The translations under genes were made by a program, and so were the position numbers. From Chloroflexota bacterium (GTDB taxonomy: Bacteria > Chloroflexota > Dormibacteria > Dormibacterales > Dormibacteraceae), in contig VBEO01000075.1 of assembly GCA_005881825.1 (NCBI GenBank), forward strand, positions 23,627 through 87,626: a stretch of DNA of 64,000 nt, given 5' to 3'. The notes below the pieces were generated by a model. That model was given only the letters and a program-made list of their open reading frames with translations, searched no databases and was not told the origin of the DNA. This document shows, piece after piece, positions 32,933-41,865 of this stretch. Numbering within the stretch: position 1 is the first letter of the stretch; every line of letters begins with the position of its first letter.

Positions 32933-34948
32933 TTGTGTTTGCCGCTGGCCAGCCCGGAGAGCGCGTTCCGCGTGATGGCGGCCAACCTCGGCGACCGCCT
33001 GCGCCGGTTGCCCGACGGCGAGACCGGGCCGCGCTCCGACTGGATCGTCTGGCAGTACCCGGTACTCAGCTCGCGGCCCGAGTTCGAGGTGGGCCCCCCG
33101 GTGGCCGGCTTCTACCGGCCGCTGCCGCGCCTGCAGTTGCGCCCGGGCGTGGACCCGGCCGGGCTGCATTTCGGATCCCTCGGCTACGCGGCGGCGGCGC
33201 GCGCGTCCTACAGAGAGTTCGCCGTCCTGAAGCGCGACGGGGTGGTGCCGGCGGGCTGCCGCTTCCAGGTCTGCCTGCCCACCCCGCTGGCGCCGATCAG
33301 CGCCTTCGTGGCGCTGCCCGACCAGGCCCGGGTGGAGCCTCCGTATGAGGCGCGCATGATGGCCGAGCTGGACGAGATCCTGGCCGGCATTCCGGCCGAC
33401 CAGCTGGGGATCCAGTGGGACACCAACTTCGAGTTCGGCATGCTGGAGGGCGCTTTCCCGACCTGGTTCGAGGACGTCAAAGCCGGCATCCTGGAACGGC
33501 TGCTCCGGATCAGCCGCCGGGTGCCTGCCGAGGTCGAGCTGGGCTTCCACCTGTGCTACGGCGACACCCTGCAAGGTTTCCACCGCGAGCCCCGCGACCT
33601 GGGCCGGCTGGTGGAGATCGCCAACGCGCTGTCTGCGAGCCTGGGCCGGCCGCTGAGCTGGATCCACATGCCCATCTCGCGGGAGCGCACCGACACCAAG
33701 TTCTACGCGCCCCTCGAGCAGCTGAACCTGCGGCCGGAGACCGAGCTCTACCTGGGGCTCCTGTATCCCGAGGACGGGCCGGACGGCGCCCGGCGCCGGG
33801 TGGCCGCCGCGCGCGAATTCCTGGGCGGCTTCGGGGTGGCTACCGAGTGCGGCTGGGGACGGCGGGCACCGGCCATGGTGGACACGCTCGTCAACCTGCA
33901 CCGGGAGCTGAGCCGTCCGGTCGCGGCGCCATCGCGAGGGCGGCGCCGGCGGCCCTTCCGCTGGCCGCCGGGCTTCGCCCGAATCCCCGACGAGGAGTGG
34001 GTGCGGCAGGACGTCGACCCCTCCGGCCGCCAGTACGACAGCGTGGACAACCACGGCTGGTATCGGAACCTCGACCCCACCGTCGAGCAGCTGGCGGGCG
34101 CACTCGAGGAGGGCGACGTGCTGGTCGACTACTCGGGCGGCACCGGGATCCTGCTCGACCGGCTGCGGCTGCGCATCTTCGACCGCCAGGTCGGGATGAT
34201 CATCGTGGACAGCTCGCCCAAGTTCCTGCGGGTGGCGCTTGACCGCCTGCGCGATGATCCGCGGGTCGCCTACAGGTGGCTGCGATTCCTCAAAGAGGAA
34301 GGGCGCCTGCAGGCTCTGGACGAGGTGCTGGACGTGCCGCTGCGCGAGCGGCGGGTGGATGCCCTGGTGTCGACCAACGCCATCCACCTCTACGCCGACC
34401 TGGCGCCGACGCTGCGCTCCTGGGCGCGCGTCCTGCGGCCGGGCGGCCAGGTCTTCATCAATTCCGGCAACATCCGCAACCCGCGGGCACGGCCCGGCGA
34501 GTGGATCCTGGACGAGACCGTGTACGTGGTGCACGAGGTCGCCACCGGCCTGGTGCGCACCGATCCCAAGTACGCGGCCTATCGGGAGGTGCTGGACGAC
34601 CCCGAGCGCATGGGCAGGCATCTCGAGTTCCGCGACCGCGTCTTCGTGGCGCCGCGGCCCCTCGACTTCTACGTCGATGAGCTGGCGAAGGTCGGTTTCG
34701 CGGCGCCCGAGGTGACCGAGACGACCATCGTGGCCGACGTCGACGACTGGTTCGAGTTTCTGCGCGCCTACCACGAGGCGGTGCTGGGCTGGGTCGGCGG
34801 CTCGGCCAGGGTGGAGGGGCGGGCTCCCACTGTGGAGGCCGAGGGGGACCGGCTGGCCCTGATCCGCAAGGCGATGGACGTGATCTTCGGCGGGCGGCCG
34901 ACCTTCCGCTGCTGCTGGACTTACATTCAGGCCATTCTTGAAGGCTGA
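32933..34948 (+). CDS. Fusion: MetE/UROD-like barrel + SAM-dependent methyltransferase
   Basis: About 671 residues. Residues 1-330 are an uncharacterised MetE-related barrel (RLRRLPDGETGPRSDWIVW, FHLCYGDTLQGF with His-x-Cys, VATECGWGRR with Cys). Residues about 350-671 are a class I SAM methyltransferase opening with PFRWPPGFARIPDEEW, with the SAM-binding motif DVLVDYSGGTGILLD and the motif LVSTNAIHLYADL. The two parts are usually separate proteins in what I recall, joined here by an Arg-rich linker (SRGRRRRP). The start is unclear: TTG 32933 gives LPLASPESAF; ATG 32975 is shorter. The normal first ~6 residues (a VGS block) are absent. Confidence 0.75.
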   Translation: MCLPLASPESAFRVMAANLGDRLRRLPDGETGPRSDWIVWQYPVLSSRPEFEVGPPVAGFYRPLPRLQLRPGVDPAGLHFGSLGYAAAARASYREFAVLKRDGVVPAGCRFQVCLPTPLAPISAFVALPDQARVEPPYEARMMAELDEILAGIPADQLGIQWDTNFEFGMLEGAFPTWFEDVKAGILERLLRISRRVPAEVELGFHLCYGDTLQGFHREPRDLGRLVEIANALSASLGRPLSWIHMPISRERTDTKFYAPLEQLNLRPETELYLGLLYPEDGPDGARRRVAAAREFLGGFGVATECGWGRRAPAMVDTLVNLHRELSRPVAAPSRGRRRRPFRWPPGFARIPDEEWVRQDVDPSGRQYDSVDNHGWYRNLDPTVEQLAGALEEGDVLVDYSGGTGILLDRLRLRIFDRQVGMIIVDSSPKFLRVALDRLRDDPRVAYRWLRFLKEEGRLQALDEVLDVPLRERRVDALVSTNAIHLYADLAPTLRSWARVLRPGGQVFINSGNIRNPRARPGEWILDETVYVVHEVATGLVRTDPKYAAYREVLDDPERMGRHLEFRDRVFVAPRPLDFYVDELAKVGFAAPEVTETTIVADVDDWFEFLRAYHEAVLGWVGGSARVEGRAPTVEAEGDRLALIRKAMDVIFGGRPTFRCCWTYIQAILEG

Positions 34949-34957
34949 GGTGAACAG

Positions 34958-35928
34958 ATGAGCATTCGCGCCGAGGTGGTGGGCAGCCTGCTACGACCGG
35001 ACTCTTTGAAGGAGGCGCGGAGCCGCGTCGAGAGCGGCCAGATGAGCGCGGCCGATTTCAAGCGTGAGGAGGACCGGGAGGTGGTCGCCGCGATCCGGCT
35101 GCAGGAGGACGCCGGCATCGACGTGATCACCGACGGCGAGCTGCGCCGTTACGCGTTCTACGGGCACCTGGTCGAGTCGTTCGACGGCTTCGACAGGGAG
35201 GGCGGCTGGGCGATTCCCTTCCGTGACGAAAAGGGCGACGAGCTGGTCTTCAAGCGCCCGGTGGTGGTCGAGAAGCTGCGCTGGCGGCGGAGCATGTGCG
35301 GCGAGGAGTGGGTCTTCCTGCGCGCGGTTGCCGCCAAGGCGGGCAAGGTCACCATGATCAGCGCGCAGCAGGCGGCCGCCTACTACGACCCCAAGCAGTC
35401 GGCCGGCGCTTACCCGACCAGGGACGCGTTCCTGGCGGACATCGTGGACGTCTCGCGGCGCGAGGTGGAGGAGCTGGTGCGCCTGGGCTGCACCTACATC
35501 CAGATCGACGGGCCGCAGTACGGTGCGCTGCTCGACGCGAAGATGCGCGAGGGCTACCGGCAGCGCGGCAGCGATCCCGAGAAGGTGATCGACCTCTGCA
35601 TCGAGCTGGACAACCCGATCATCGAGGGGCACCCGGGCGTGACCGCTCGGGTGGCTTCGAGCCGCTCCAGCACCTTCCCGAAGACCGCGTCGCGGTGCTT
35701 GGGCTGGTGACCACCAAGAAGCCGCGGTTGGAAAGCGATGAGGAGCTCAAGCGCAGGATCGAGGAGGCGTCGCGGTACGTGCCGATGGAACGTTTGGCGC
35801 TCAGCCCGCAGTGCGGGTTCGCCTCCACCTTGGAAGGCAACAAGGTCACGCCCGACGACCAGCGCGCCAAGCTGGAGCTGGTCGGCAAAGTGGCGCGCGA
35901 GCTCTGGGGCGCCGGGGTGCCGGTGTAA
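34958..35928 (+). CDS. MetE-like methyltransferase paralogue, frame broken by a deletion
   Basis: ATG 34958 follows GAGGTGA. The protein begins with the usual EVVGSLLRPDSLKEARSRV and VITDGELRRYAFYG and is normal as far as NPIIEGHPGVT. The frame then reads unrelated residues to 35710. The family sequence resumes in another frame (GGFEPLQHLPEDRVAVLGLV, then LALSPQCGFASTLEGN) to a stop at 35928. About 45 residues, including the zinc-binding His-x-Cys and Glu, are missing, so the gene cannot be active as read. The junction 'gtgaccgctcggg' near 35640 shares bases with both flanks. Confidence 0.85.
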
Positions 35929-35932
35929 CACG

Positions 35933-36030
35933 TCCACCTCCCCTCCGGGGAGGTCGCGCTCGGAGAGCGCGGGTGGGGGTCAGGTGTCCCCCACCCCAAC
36001 CCTCCCCGTTGGGGAGGGGGATTCTCTTTA
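35933..36030. repeat. Palindromic repeats / likely bidirectional terminator
   Basis: Between two convergent MetE-like genes. It contains CCACCTCCCCTCCGGGGAGGT, GTGGGGGTCAGGTGTCCCCCAC and CCTCCCCGTTGGGGAGG (36001-36017). The last hairpin is followed by GGGATTCTCTTTAG, a weak T-rich stretch that could serve as an intrinsic terminator for the plus-strand gene. Confidence 0.65.
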
Positions 36031-36031
36031 G

Positions 36032-37072
36032 TTAAACCTCTCCGCGCACCTCGGCCGCGGCCTGCGCGAGCACCCTCAGCTTGGCGAAGGCCTTCGCGCG
36101 GGGCAGGTACTTCATGCCGCAGTCCGGCGCCAGCACCAGGCGTTCCGGCGGCACGATGTCGAGGGCGCGCCGGATGCGCGCGGCCACGGTCGCCACGTCC
36201 TCGACCGGGCTCTCATCGGCGAGGTCCAGGACGCCGACGATCAGCGTCTTCTCGGGCAGGTCGCGCAGGATCGCCAGGTCGACGTTCTGCTGCGCGGATT
36301 CCAGCGAGATCTGGTCGACGTCCGTCTCGGCAAGCTCGGCCAGGAACGGGTAGCCGTGCGGCCGGTCGTGCACGATATGCGCGTATCCGAAGCAGGTGTG
36401 CAGCGCGGTCACGCCGGGCGCGCCCTGCACCGCGCGGTTGATGGCGCGCACCGCGAAGCGCTGTGCTTTCTCGGCGCGCGCCTGCAGGTAAGGCTCATCG
36501 ATCTGCACGATGTCGGCGCCGGCCGCGAACAGGTCGTGCATCTCTTCGTTGACCGCGGCGGCCAGGTCCATCGCCAGCGCCGCTTCGTCGTGGTAGTGGT
36601 CGTCCTGCGCCTGCTGCGACATCGTGAAGGGTCCCGGCAGCGTCGCCTTGATGACGCGGTCGGTGTTCGCCCGCAGGAACTCGACATCTCGCACCTGCAC
36701 GGGCCGCGTGCGCCGGATCTGCCCCACCACCCGCGGAACCGGATTGGGGTGACCGGTGCGGTCGAGAGCGCTGCCCGGATGTTCCAGGTCCATGCCCTCG
36801 AGCGCCGTCGCGAAGCGGTTGGAGTAGCTCTCGCGGCGCATCTCGCCGTCGGTCACGATGTCGATGCCGGCGTGCTCCTGGTCGCGCAGCGCGAGCAGGG
36901 TCGCGTCGTCCTGGGCCTGCTCCAGCAGGTCGGGCGGAATCCGCCACAGCTCCTGGGCGCGCACCCGCGGCGGCAGCCGGCTGCCCAGGCGCGCTCGGTC
37001 GATGAGCCACTCCGGCTGCGGGTAGCTGCCGACCATGGTGGTGGGCAGTCGCCGCTGGATAGACTCAGCCAC
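36032..37072 (-). CDS. MetE-like methyltransferase paralogue
   Basis: About 346 residues (349 if ATG 37081 is used). PTTMVGSYPQPEWLIDRAR is the conserved opening. Zinc ligands are present: His-x-Cys in TALHTCFGYAH, Glu in QISLESAQQ and Cys in VLAPDCGMKYL. VQIDEPYLQARAEKAQRFA and the pattern as a whole are closer to classical MetE C-terminal domains than the copy at 31819 is. GTG 37072 or ATG 37081 could start it; the latter overlaps the divergent ligase ATG by 2 bp. The methyl donor is not evident. Confidence 0.85.
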   Translation of the reverse strand: MAESIQRRLPTTMVGSYPQPEWLIDRARLGSRLPPRVRAQELWRIPPDLLEQAQDDATLLALRDQEHAGIDIVTDGEMRRESYSNRFATALEGMDLEHPGSALDRTGHPNPVPRVVGQIRRTRPVQVRDVEFLRANTDRVIKATLPGPFTMSQQAQDDHYHDEAALAMDLAAAVNEEMHDLFAAGADIVQIDEPYLQARAEKAQRFAVRAINRAVQGAPGVTALHTCFGYAHIVHDRPHGYPFLAELAETDVDQISLESAQQNVDLAILRDLPEKTLIVGVLDLADESPVEDVATVAARIRRALDIVPPERLVLAPDCGMKYLPRAKAFAKLRVLAQAAAEVRGEV

Positions 37073-37079
37073 GGCCCAC

Positions 37080-38339
37080 ATGATCTGGGATCGGGAGCTG
37101 GAGACGGCGCCGCCTGCCGATGTGCGCGCGCTGGCGGAGGCCGCCTGGCAGAGCCAGCTGGCGCACCTGCGCGAGAACTCCGCTTTTCACCGGCCCAACC
37201 TCGGCTCCGGGGATCTGCGGCTCGCCGACCTGGCCGGCCTTCCGTTCACGACCAAGGAAGACCTGAAGCGGGCGATCGAAGCCAACCCGCCGTTCGGCAG
37301 CAACCTATGCGTGCCCGAAGCCCAGGTCAAGCGCGTCTACCAGACCAGCGGCACCACCGGCGCCCCCAGCGTGCTGGCCTTGACCCTCGCCGACGCCGAC
37401 GTCTGGACCGAGGTCGGCACCCGCAGCTACTACGCGACCGGGATCCACGAGGAGCACTCCGTGCTCAGCACCTTCGGCGCCGGTCCCTTCGTGGCCGGCC
37501 ACACGCATTTCGTGCTGCTGCGGATCGGCTCGCGGGTGGTGCCGGTGGGACCCGGTGACACCGAGCGCGTCCTCTTCGCGCTGCGTGCGGGGCTGGTGGA
37601 CACGCTGCTCGTCACGCCGTCGTTCGCGCAGTACCTCGCCAACCAGAGCGATCCGCCCCAGGTGGCCCACGTGGTCACGGGCGGCGAGCCCGGTGGCGGC
37701 ATCCCCGAGATCCGCGACCACATCCAGTCCGCCCTGGGGGCGGTGGTCACCGAGGTGATGGGCATCGGCGACATCGCGCCCTCGCTCTTCGGCGAGTGCC
37801 GCCACCAGCAGGGCATGCATTTTTGCGGGACCGGCCACGTCTGGCCGGAGCTCGTCGACCCGGACAGCCGGCAGCCGATGGAGATCGAGACCGGCGCCGT
37901 GGGCGAGCTGGTCTACACGCACCTGACGCGACAGGCGATGCCGATGCTGCGCTTCCTGGGCGGCGACATCGTGCGCATCGAGGGCACGTCCTGCGAGTGC
38001 GGGCGCACCTCGTTTCGGATGCGCTGCCTGGGCCGCCGCGACGACATGTTCATCGTGCGCGGAGTCAACGTGTACCCCTCGGCGATCCTGGCCGTGGTCG
38101 GCGGTTTCAAACCGCGCGTCACGGGCCGGGCGCGGGTGGTGCGCAATGGCGACGGCGTGAGCGTGGAGCCGCCGGTGCCGGTCGAGGTCGAGGTGCCCAC
38201 GGGCGGGGACGAGCGCCTGGGCGCCGAGCTCGAGCAGGCCATCCGCGCCCGGCTCACTTTTCGAGCCAGCGTTAGCCTGGTCCCGGAAGCCGAGTTCGGC
38301 GATGCCGGGTACAAGACGCGGCTGACCCTGCGCCGGTGA
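37080..38339 (+). CDS. Phenylacetate-CoA ligase family protein (PaaK-like)
   Basis: A 419-residue ANL enzyme of the PaaK branch, activating an aromatic acid to its CoA ester. It has YQTSGTTGAPS (nucleotide loop), TEVMGIGDIAPS, CECGRTSFRMRCLGRRDD (cysteine cluster plus hinge) and MFIVRGVNVYPSAI. ATG 37080 lies at the divergent border with a MetE-like gene. It overlaps the following citrate-synthase-like gene by 4 bp. Confidence 0.85.
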   Translation: MIWDRELETAPPADVRALAEAAWQSQLAHLRENSAFHRPNLGSGDLRLADLAGLPFTTKEDLKRAIEANPPFGSNLCVPEAQVKRVYQTSGTTGAPSVLALTLADADVWTEVGTRSYYATGIHEEHSVLSTFGAGPFVAGHTHFVLLRIGSRVVPVGPGDTERVLFALRAGLVDTLLVTPSFAQYLANQSDPPQVAHVVTGGEPGGGIPEIRDHIQSALGAVVTEVMGIGDIAPSLFGECRHQQGMHFCGTGHVWPELVDPDSRQPMEIETGAVGELVYTHLTRQAMPMLRFLGGDIVRIEGTSCECGRTSFRMRCLGRRDDMFIVRGVNVYPSAILAVVGGFKPRVTGRARVVRNGDGVSVEPPVPVEVEVPTGGDERLGAELEQAIRARLTFRASVSLVPEAEFGDAGYKTRLTLRR

Positions 38340-39085
38340 GCAAGCGGCTGCGCTCGGAGATGGGCTCGAGCACGGCCGACCGCATCGTGGTCCGCGGCTT
38401 CGATCTCAGCCAGGACCTGATCGGCAACGTGAGCCTGGGCGCCATGGCTTTCCTGGAGCTCAAGGGCCGGCTGCCCGCCGACCGCGAGCTGGCTGTCTTC
38501 GACGCCATCCTGGTCACGCTCGTGGAGCACGGCATGACGCCCAGCGCCATCGCCACCCGCATGACCTACCTGGGCGCGCCGGAATCGGTCCAGGCGGCGG
38601 TGGCCGCGGGACTGCTGGGCCTCGGCGGGCGCTTCGGAGGCACAGTCGAGGATGCGGCCCGCATGCTCCAGGTGGGCGGCTCGGCGGCGGAGATCGTGAG
38701 CGATTACCGCGCCCGCAAGCAGCAGATCCCCGGCCTCGGCCATCCCATCCACAAGCCCATCGACCCTCGCGTGCCCCGGCTCTACGAGGTCGCCGCTGCG
38801 AACGGCTTTTCCGGCCGGTACGTGCGGCTCATGGACGAGATCGCGGAACAGGCCAAGCAGGCGCTGGGCAAGGCGCTGCCCGTCAACGCCACCGGCGCCA
38901 TCGGCGCCCTGGCCAGCGAGCTGGAGATCCCCTGGCAGGTGACCCGGGGACTGGCGGTGATCGCGCGCGCCATCGGGCTGGTCGGCCATCTCCAGGAAGA
39001 GATGCGGGAGCCGCTGGCCACCGAGATCTGGGAGCGCGTCGACGCCGAAGCTTCGGGCGGGGCAGGCCCGGCCCCTACGGAATAA
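38336..39085 (+). CDS. Citryl-CoA lyase-like protein (citrate synthase fold)
   Basis: A 249-residue short member of the citrate synthase superfamily. It retains IPGLGHPIHKPIDPRVPRL, the active-site region annotated in citryl-CoA lyases, and VTLVEHGMTPSAIATRM with the N-terminal active-site His. It would cleave a 3-hydroxyacyl-CoA tricarboxylate into acyl-CoA and an oxoacid. Coupled to a PaaK-like ligase, it suggests a ligase-lyase route for a hydroxy-tricarboxylate. The last residues (ASGGAGPAPTE) are encoded by a palindromic repeat. The start is GTG 38336. Confidence 0.85.
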   Translation: MSKRLRSEMGSSTADRIVVRGFDLSQDLIGNVSLGAMAFLELKGRLPADRELAVFDAILVTLVEHGMTPSAIATRMTYLGAPESVQAAVAAGLLGLGGRFGGTVEDAARMLQVGGSAAEIVSDYRARKQQIPGLGHPIHKPIDPRVPRLYEVAAANGFSGRYVRLMDEIAEQAKQALGKALPVNATGAIGALASELEIPWQVTRGLAVIARAIGLVGHLQEEMREPLATEIWERVDAEASGGAGPAPTE

Positions 39086-39099
39086 GATCGGCCGAGGTC

Positions 39100-40071
39100 A
39101 TGCCCGAGAGCCCGCCGGGTATCCACCACGTCACCTGCATCACCGGCGACGTGCAGAAGAACGTCGACTTCTACGTCGGCGTGCTCGGCCTTCGCTTCAT
39201 CAAGAAGACCGTCAACTTCGACGTCCCCGACACGTACCACCTCTACTTCGCCGACTACCTGGGCACGCCGGGCACCGCCATGACCTTCTTCGGCTGGCCG
39301 CACCTGCCCTGGGGTCCACAGGGCACCGGCCAGGTGCTCACCGTCGCCTTCGCCGTGCCCGAGGGCTCGCTGGGAGCCTGGTCTCAGCGGCTGAGCCGAG
39401 CCGGCCTGGAGGTCGAACCGGTCCGGCGTTTCGGAGCCGAGGCGCTGATGCTGCGCGACCCCGACCAGATCGAGCTGGCGCTGGTCGGTGACGCCCGTGA
39501 CGACCGCTGGGTGCCCTGGGCTGAAAGCCCGGTCCCCGAAGCCGAGCAGATCCGCGGCTTCCACTCGATCACGCTGAACCTGCGCCAGGCGGAGCCCAGC
39601 GCCCGCTTCCTCACAGAGACCTTCGGCTTCGTCCAGGACGACACCGACGGCGCCCGCACCCGCTACCGCACAGGGGCCGGGGGTCCGGGCGCGCTGGTCG
39701 ACGTGCTCGAGTCACCCGCGGGGCGGCAGGGCGAGGAGACCACCGGAACCGTTCACCATGTGGCCTGGCGTGCACGTGATGACGCGCACGAGCTGGACTG
39801 GCGGGAAAGTCTGGTCACGGCCGGGCGCAGCGTCACGCCGGTGATCGAGCGCAAGTACTTCCGCTCGATCTACTTCCGGGAGCCGGGCGGTGTCCTGTTC
39901 GAGATCGCCACCGATCAGCCGGGCTTCACCGTCGACGAGCCGCCCGAGGCGCTGGGCTCGGCCCTGCAGCTGCCGCCGCAGTACGAGGACCGCCGCGAGA
40001 ACCTGAAGTTCAACCTGCCGCCGATCGTCGTCCCGACGGTCGAAAAACTCACTTCTGGAGGGGCTGTATGA
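39100..40071 (+). CDS. Ring-cleaving dioxygenase, VOC family (second copy)
   Basis: A 323-residue paralogue of the gene at 16779. It carries GIHHVTCITGDVQKNVDFYV, VHHVAWRARDDAHELDWR and GGVLFEIATDQPGFTVDEPP, with the His, His and Glu metal ligands. ATG 39100 lies 14 bp after the lyase-like gene. It overlaps the mycothiol-type isomerase gene by 4 bp; that pairing fits a hydroquinone or gentisate-type ring pathway needing a thiol-dependent isomerase. Confidence 0.85.
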   Translation: MPESPPGIHHVTCITGDVQKNVDFYVGVLGLRFIKKTVNFDVPDTYHLYFADYLGTPGTAMTFFGWPHLPWGPQGTGQVLTVAFAVPEGSLGAWSQRLSRAGLEVEPVRRFGAEALMLRDPDQIELALVGDARDDRWVPWAESPVPEAEQIRGFHSITLNLRQAEPSARFLTETFGFVQDDTDGARTRYRTGAGGPGALVDVLESPAGRQGEETTGTVHHVAWRARDDAHELDWRESLVTAGRSVTPVIERKYFRSIYFREPGGVLFEIATDQPGFTVDEPPEALGSALQLPPQYEDRRENLKFNLPPIVVPTVEKLTSGGAV

Positions 40072-40907
40072 GCACGATGACGCCGATCCGGCCGGTCAAT
40101 CCCATGGCCGCGGAGGGCAAGGACACGGTCATGACCGTGCTGCGCCGCGACCAGGAGAAATTCTTCCGGCTGGTCGAGGATTCGAAGAACTGGAACGTCC
40201 AGACGCGCTGCACCGAGTGGGAGGTGCGCGACCTGGTCGGGCACATGATCGATGTCACGGAGGGCTACCTCGGCCGCTGGGAGGTCGCCAAGCGCGGCGA
40301 CAGCGCTGACGCGCTGGGGCTGACCGTGATGGGCGAGACGCTCAACGACCACGCCCTCGACTTCCGCAAGCTCTCACGCGAGGAGGCCTTGGGCCGCTTG
40401 AAGGCCGACCGCGACAAGATGATGTCGATCTTCGACGCGCTGACGCCCGAGGAGTGGACCGGCTTCATGGTCACCCACCCCTACATGGGCCCGGTGCCGG
40501 CGGGCTTCTACCCGGCCTTCCACATCATGGATTACGGCATCCACCCCTACGACATCGAGTACGGGCTGGGCGACAAGCTGGCCGAGCTGGACGAGGCCAC
40601 CGCGGGAGTGCTGATCCCCTACTGCCACATCATCATGCAGTACACGGTCGACCAGGAATCCGCCAAGGGCGTCGACTGCGTGTATGGGTTCGAGGTCTCC
40701 GGCGACTGGGGCGGCCGCTGGCGCGCCACCGTGAAAGACGGCCAGTGGTCGGCGCAGCCTGCGGAGGATTTCAAGGGCTGCGACGCCGTCTTCAAGTACA
40801 CGCCGTCCGACTTCGTCCTCACCGTCTTCGGGCGCTTCGACGGCGGTGCGGCCACCGGCGACCCCGAGGTGATCCAGGCGGTCCGCCGCCTCTTCTTCCG
40901 CTTTTAG
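40068..40907 (+). CDS. Maleylpyruvate isomerase-like (mycothiol-dependent, DinB fold) protein
   Basis: A 279-residue protein with an N-terminal DinB-like helical domain of the TIGR03083/MDMPI type (VQTRCTEWEVRDLVGHMID, with the helix-bundle His) and a C-terminal sterol-carrier-like half (ATVKDGQWSAQPAEDFKGCD). The family includes mycothiol-dependent maleylpyruvate isomerase. ATG 40068 overlaps the VOC dioxygenase (ATGA), so isomerisation of its ring-cleavage product is the natural guess. Confidence 0.75.
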   Translation: MSTMTPIRPVNPMAAEGKDTVMTVLRRDQEKFFRLVEDSKNWNVQTRCTEWEVRDLVGHMIDVTEGYLGRWEVAKRGDSADALGLTVMGETLNDHALDFRKLSREEALGRLKADRDKMMSIFDALTPEEWTGFMVTHPYMGPVPAGFYPAFHIMDYGIHPYDIEYGLGDKLAELDEATAGVLIPYCHIIMQYTVDQESAKGVDCVYGFEVSGDWGGRWRATVKDGQWSAQPAEDFKGCDAVFKYTPSDFVLTVFGRFDGGAATGDPEVIQAVRRLFFRF

Positions 40908-41007
40908 GGCCACCCTCTGGGCGGCGGACCCGGCCCGGTGTCCGCCGCCCACCGCGGGGGCGGCCGCCGAGCTGGCGCCCGACGCCGACGCCGCCCTGCG
41001 CGCAGCC

Positions 41008-41508
41008 ATGGGCGCCGACGGGGACCTCATCCCCGGCCGCCGGGCTCGCGGCTGCCGGGCATTCGCTTGCTGCCGCGGCAGCGAGGTGCTGGCCTACGGC
41101 TGGCTCTCGGCGGGACCGGAGTGGATCGGCGAGCTGGGCCTGGAGATCCGGCCCGAGGCCGGTGAGGCCTACGTCTGGAACTGTCTGACGCTGGACCCGC
41201 ACCGCCGCCAGGGTCGCTTCCGGGAGATCGTCCTCGCCATCGCTTCCAGCGCGCGCAAGGAGGGGATCACGCGACTCTGGATCGGGACCATTGGCGACCT
41301 CGGTGTCCGCACACTGCCCGAGATCGGCTTCACACCCGTCCTCTGCTTCGCAGTCCAAAACCTGCCGTGGATCAGGTACCTGCGGGTATGGCCGGCGGAG
41401 GAGGCAGACGCCAGGCTGGTAGAAGCCGCGCGGAGCGCTCTGCGGGCGGACGGCCGGCCCCTCCTAGGCGGTTCCGTCCTGGGCAGGCACGGCCGCCGCC
41501 GGCACTGA
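41008..41508 (+). CDS. GNAT-family N-acetyltransferase, N-terminus uncertain
   Basis: About 166 residues. The acetyl-CoA motif region is YVWNCLTLDPHRRQGRFREI, with a basic loop as in GNATs, preceded by VLAYGWLSAGPEW. Coding-like sequence (AAELAPDADAALRAAM) continues upstream of ATG 41008 without a usable start codon, so the true N-terminus may be missing or may use a rare start. It overlaps the convergent receiver gene by 45 bp. The substrate is unknown. Confidence 0.65.
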   Translation: MGADGDLIPGRRARGCRAFACCRGSEVLAYGWLSAGPEWIGELGLEIRPEAGEAYVWNCLTLDPHRRQGRFREIVLAIASSARKEGITRLWIGTIGDLGVRTLPEIGFTPVLCFAVQNLPWIRYLRVWPAEEADARLVEAARSALRADGRPLLGGSVLGRHGRRRH

Positions 41509-41865
41509 GCGCGCGGCCAGCCGCTCCACGCAGGCCAGCAGGTCGGCGATCGCGTAGGGCTTGGTGATCACGCAATCGCAGCCGGCCTCCAGGGCCCGCT
41601 CGCGGTCGGACGGCATGGCGTGGGCGGTGAGGGCGGCGACCGGCAGATCCGGGCAGGCGAGCTTGATGCGGCGGGTCGCCTCCAGGCCGTCCATGCCCGG
41701 CAGCGAGATGTCCATCAGCACCACGTCGGGATGTTTGGCCAGGGCGAGCTCCACGCCGGTGGCGCCGTCGGCGGCCTGCTCCACCTGGTGGCCGTGGCCG
41801 CAGAGGACTTTGAGAGCCAGAGTATTCAGCCGGGGGTTGTCCTCGACGACCAGCACACGTGCCAT
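41464..41865 (-). CDS. Single-domain response regulator (CheY-like)
   Basis: A 133-residue receiver: VLVVEDNPRL (acidic pair), VVLMDISLPGMDGLE (phospho-Asp), ALTAHAM (Thr) and CVITKPYAI (Lys). There is no output domain. ATG 41865 overlaps the hybrid kinase stop (TGATG), so it is probably phosphorylated by or exchanges phosphate with that kinase. Confidence 0.9.
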   Translation of the reverse strand: MARVLVVEDNPRLNTLALKVLCGHGHQVEQAADGATGVELALAKHPDVVLMDISLPGMDGLEATRRIKLACPDLPVAALTAHAMPSDRERALEAGCDCVITKPYAIADLLACVERLAARSVPAAAVPAQDGTA

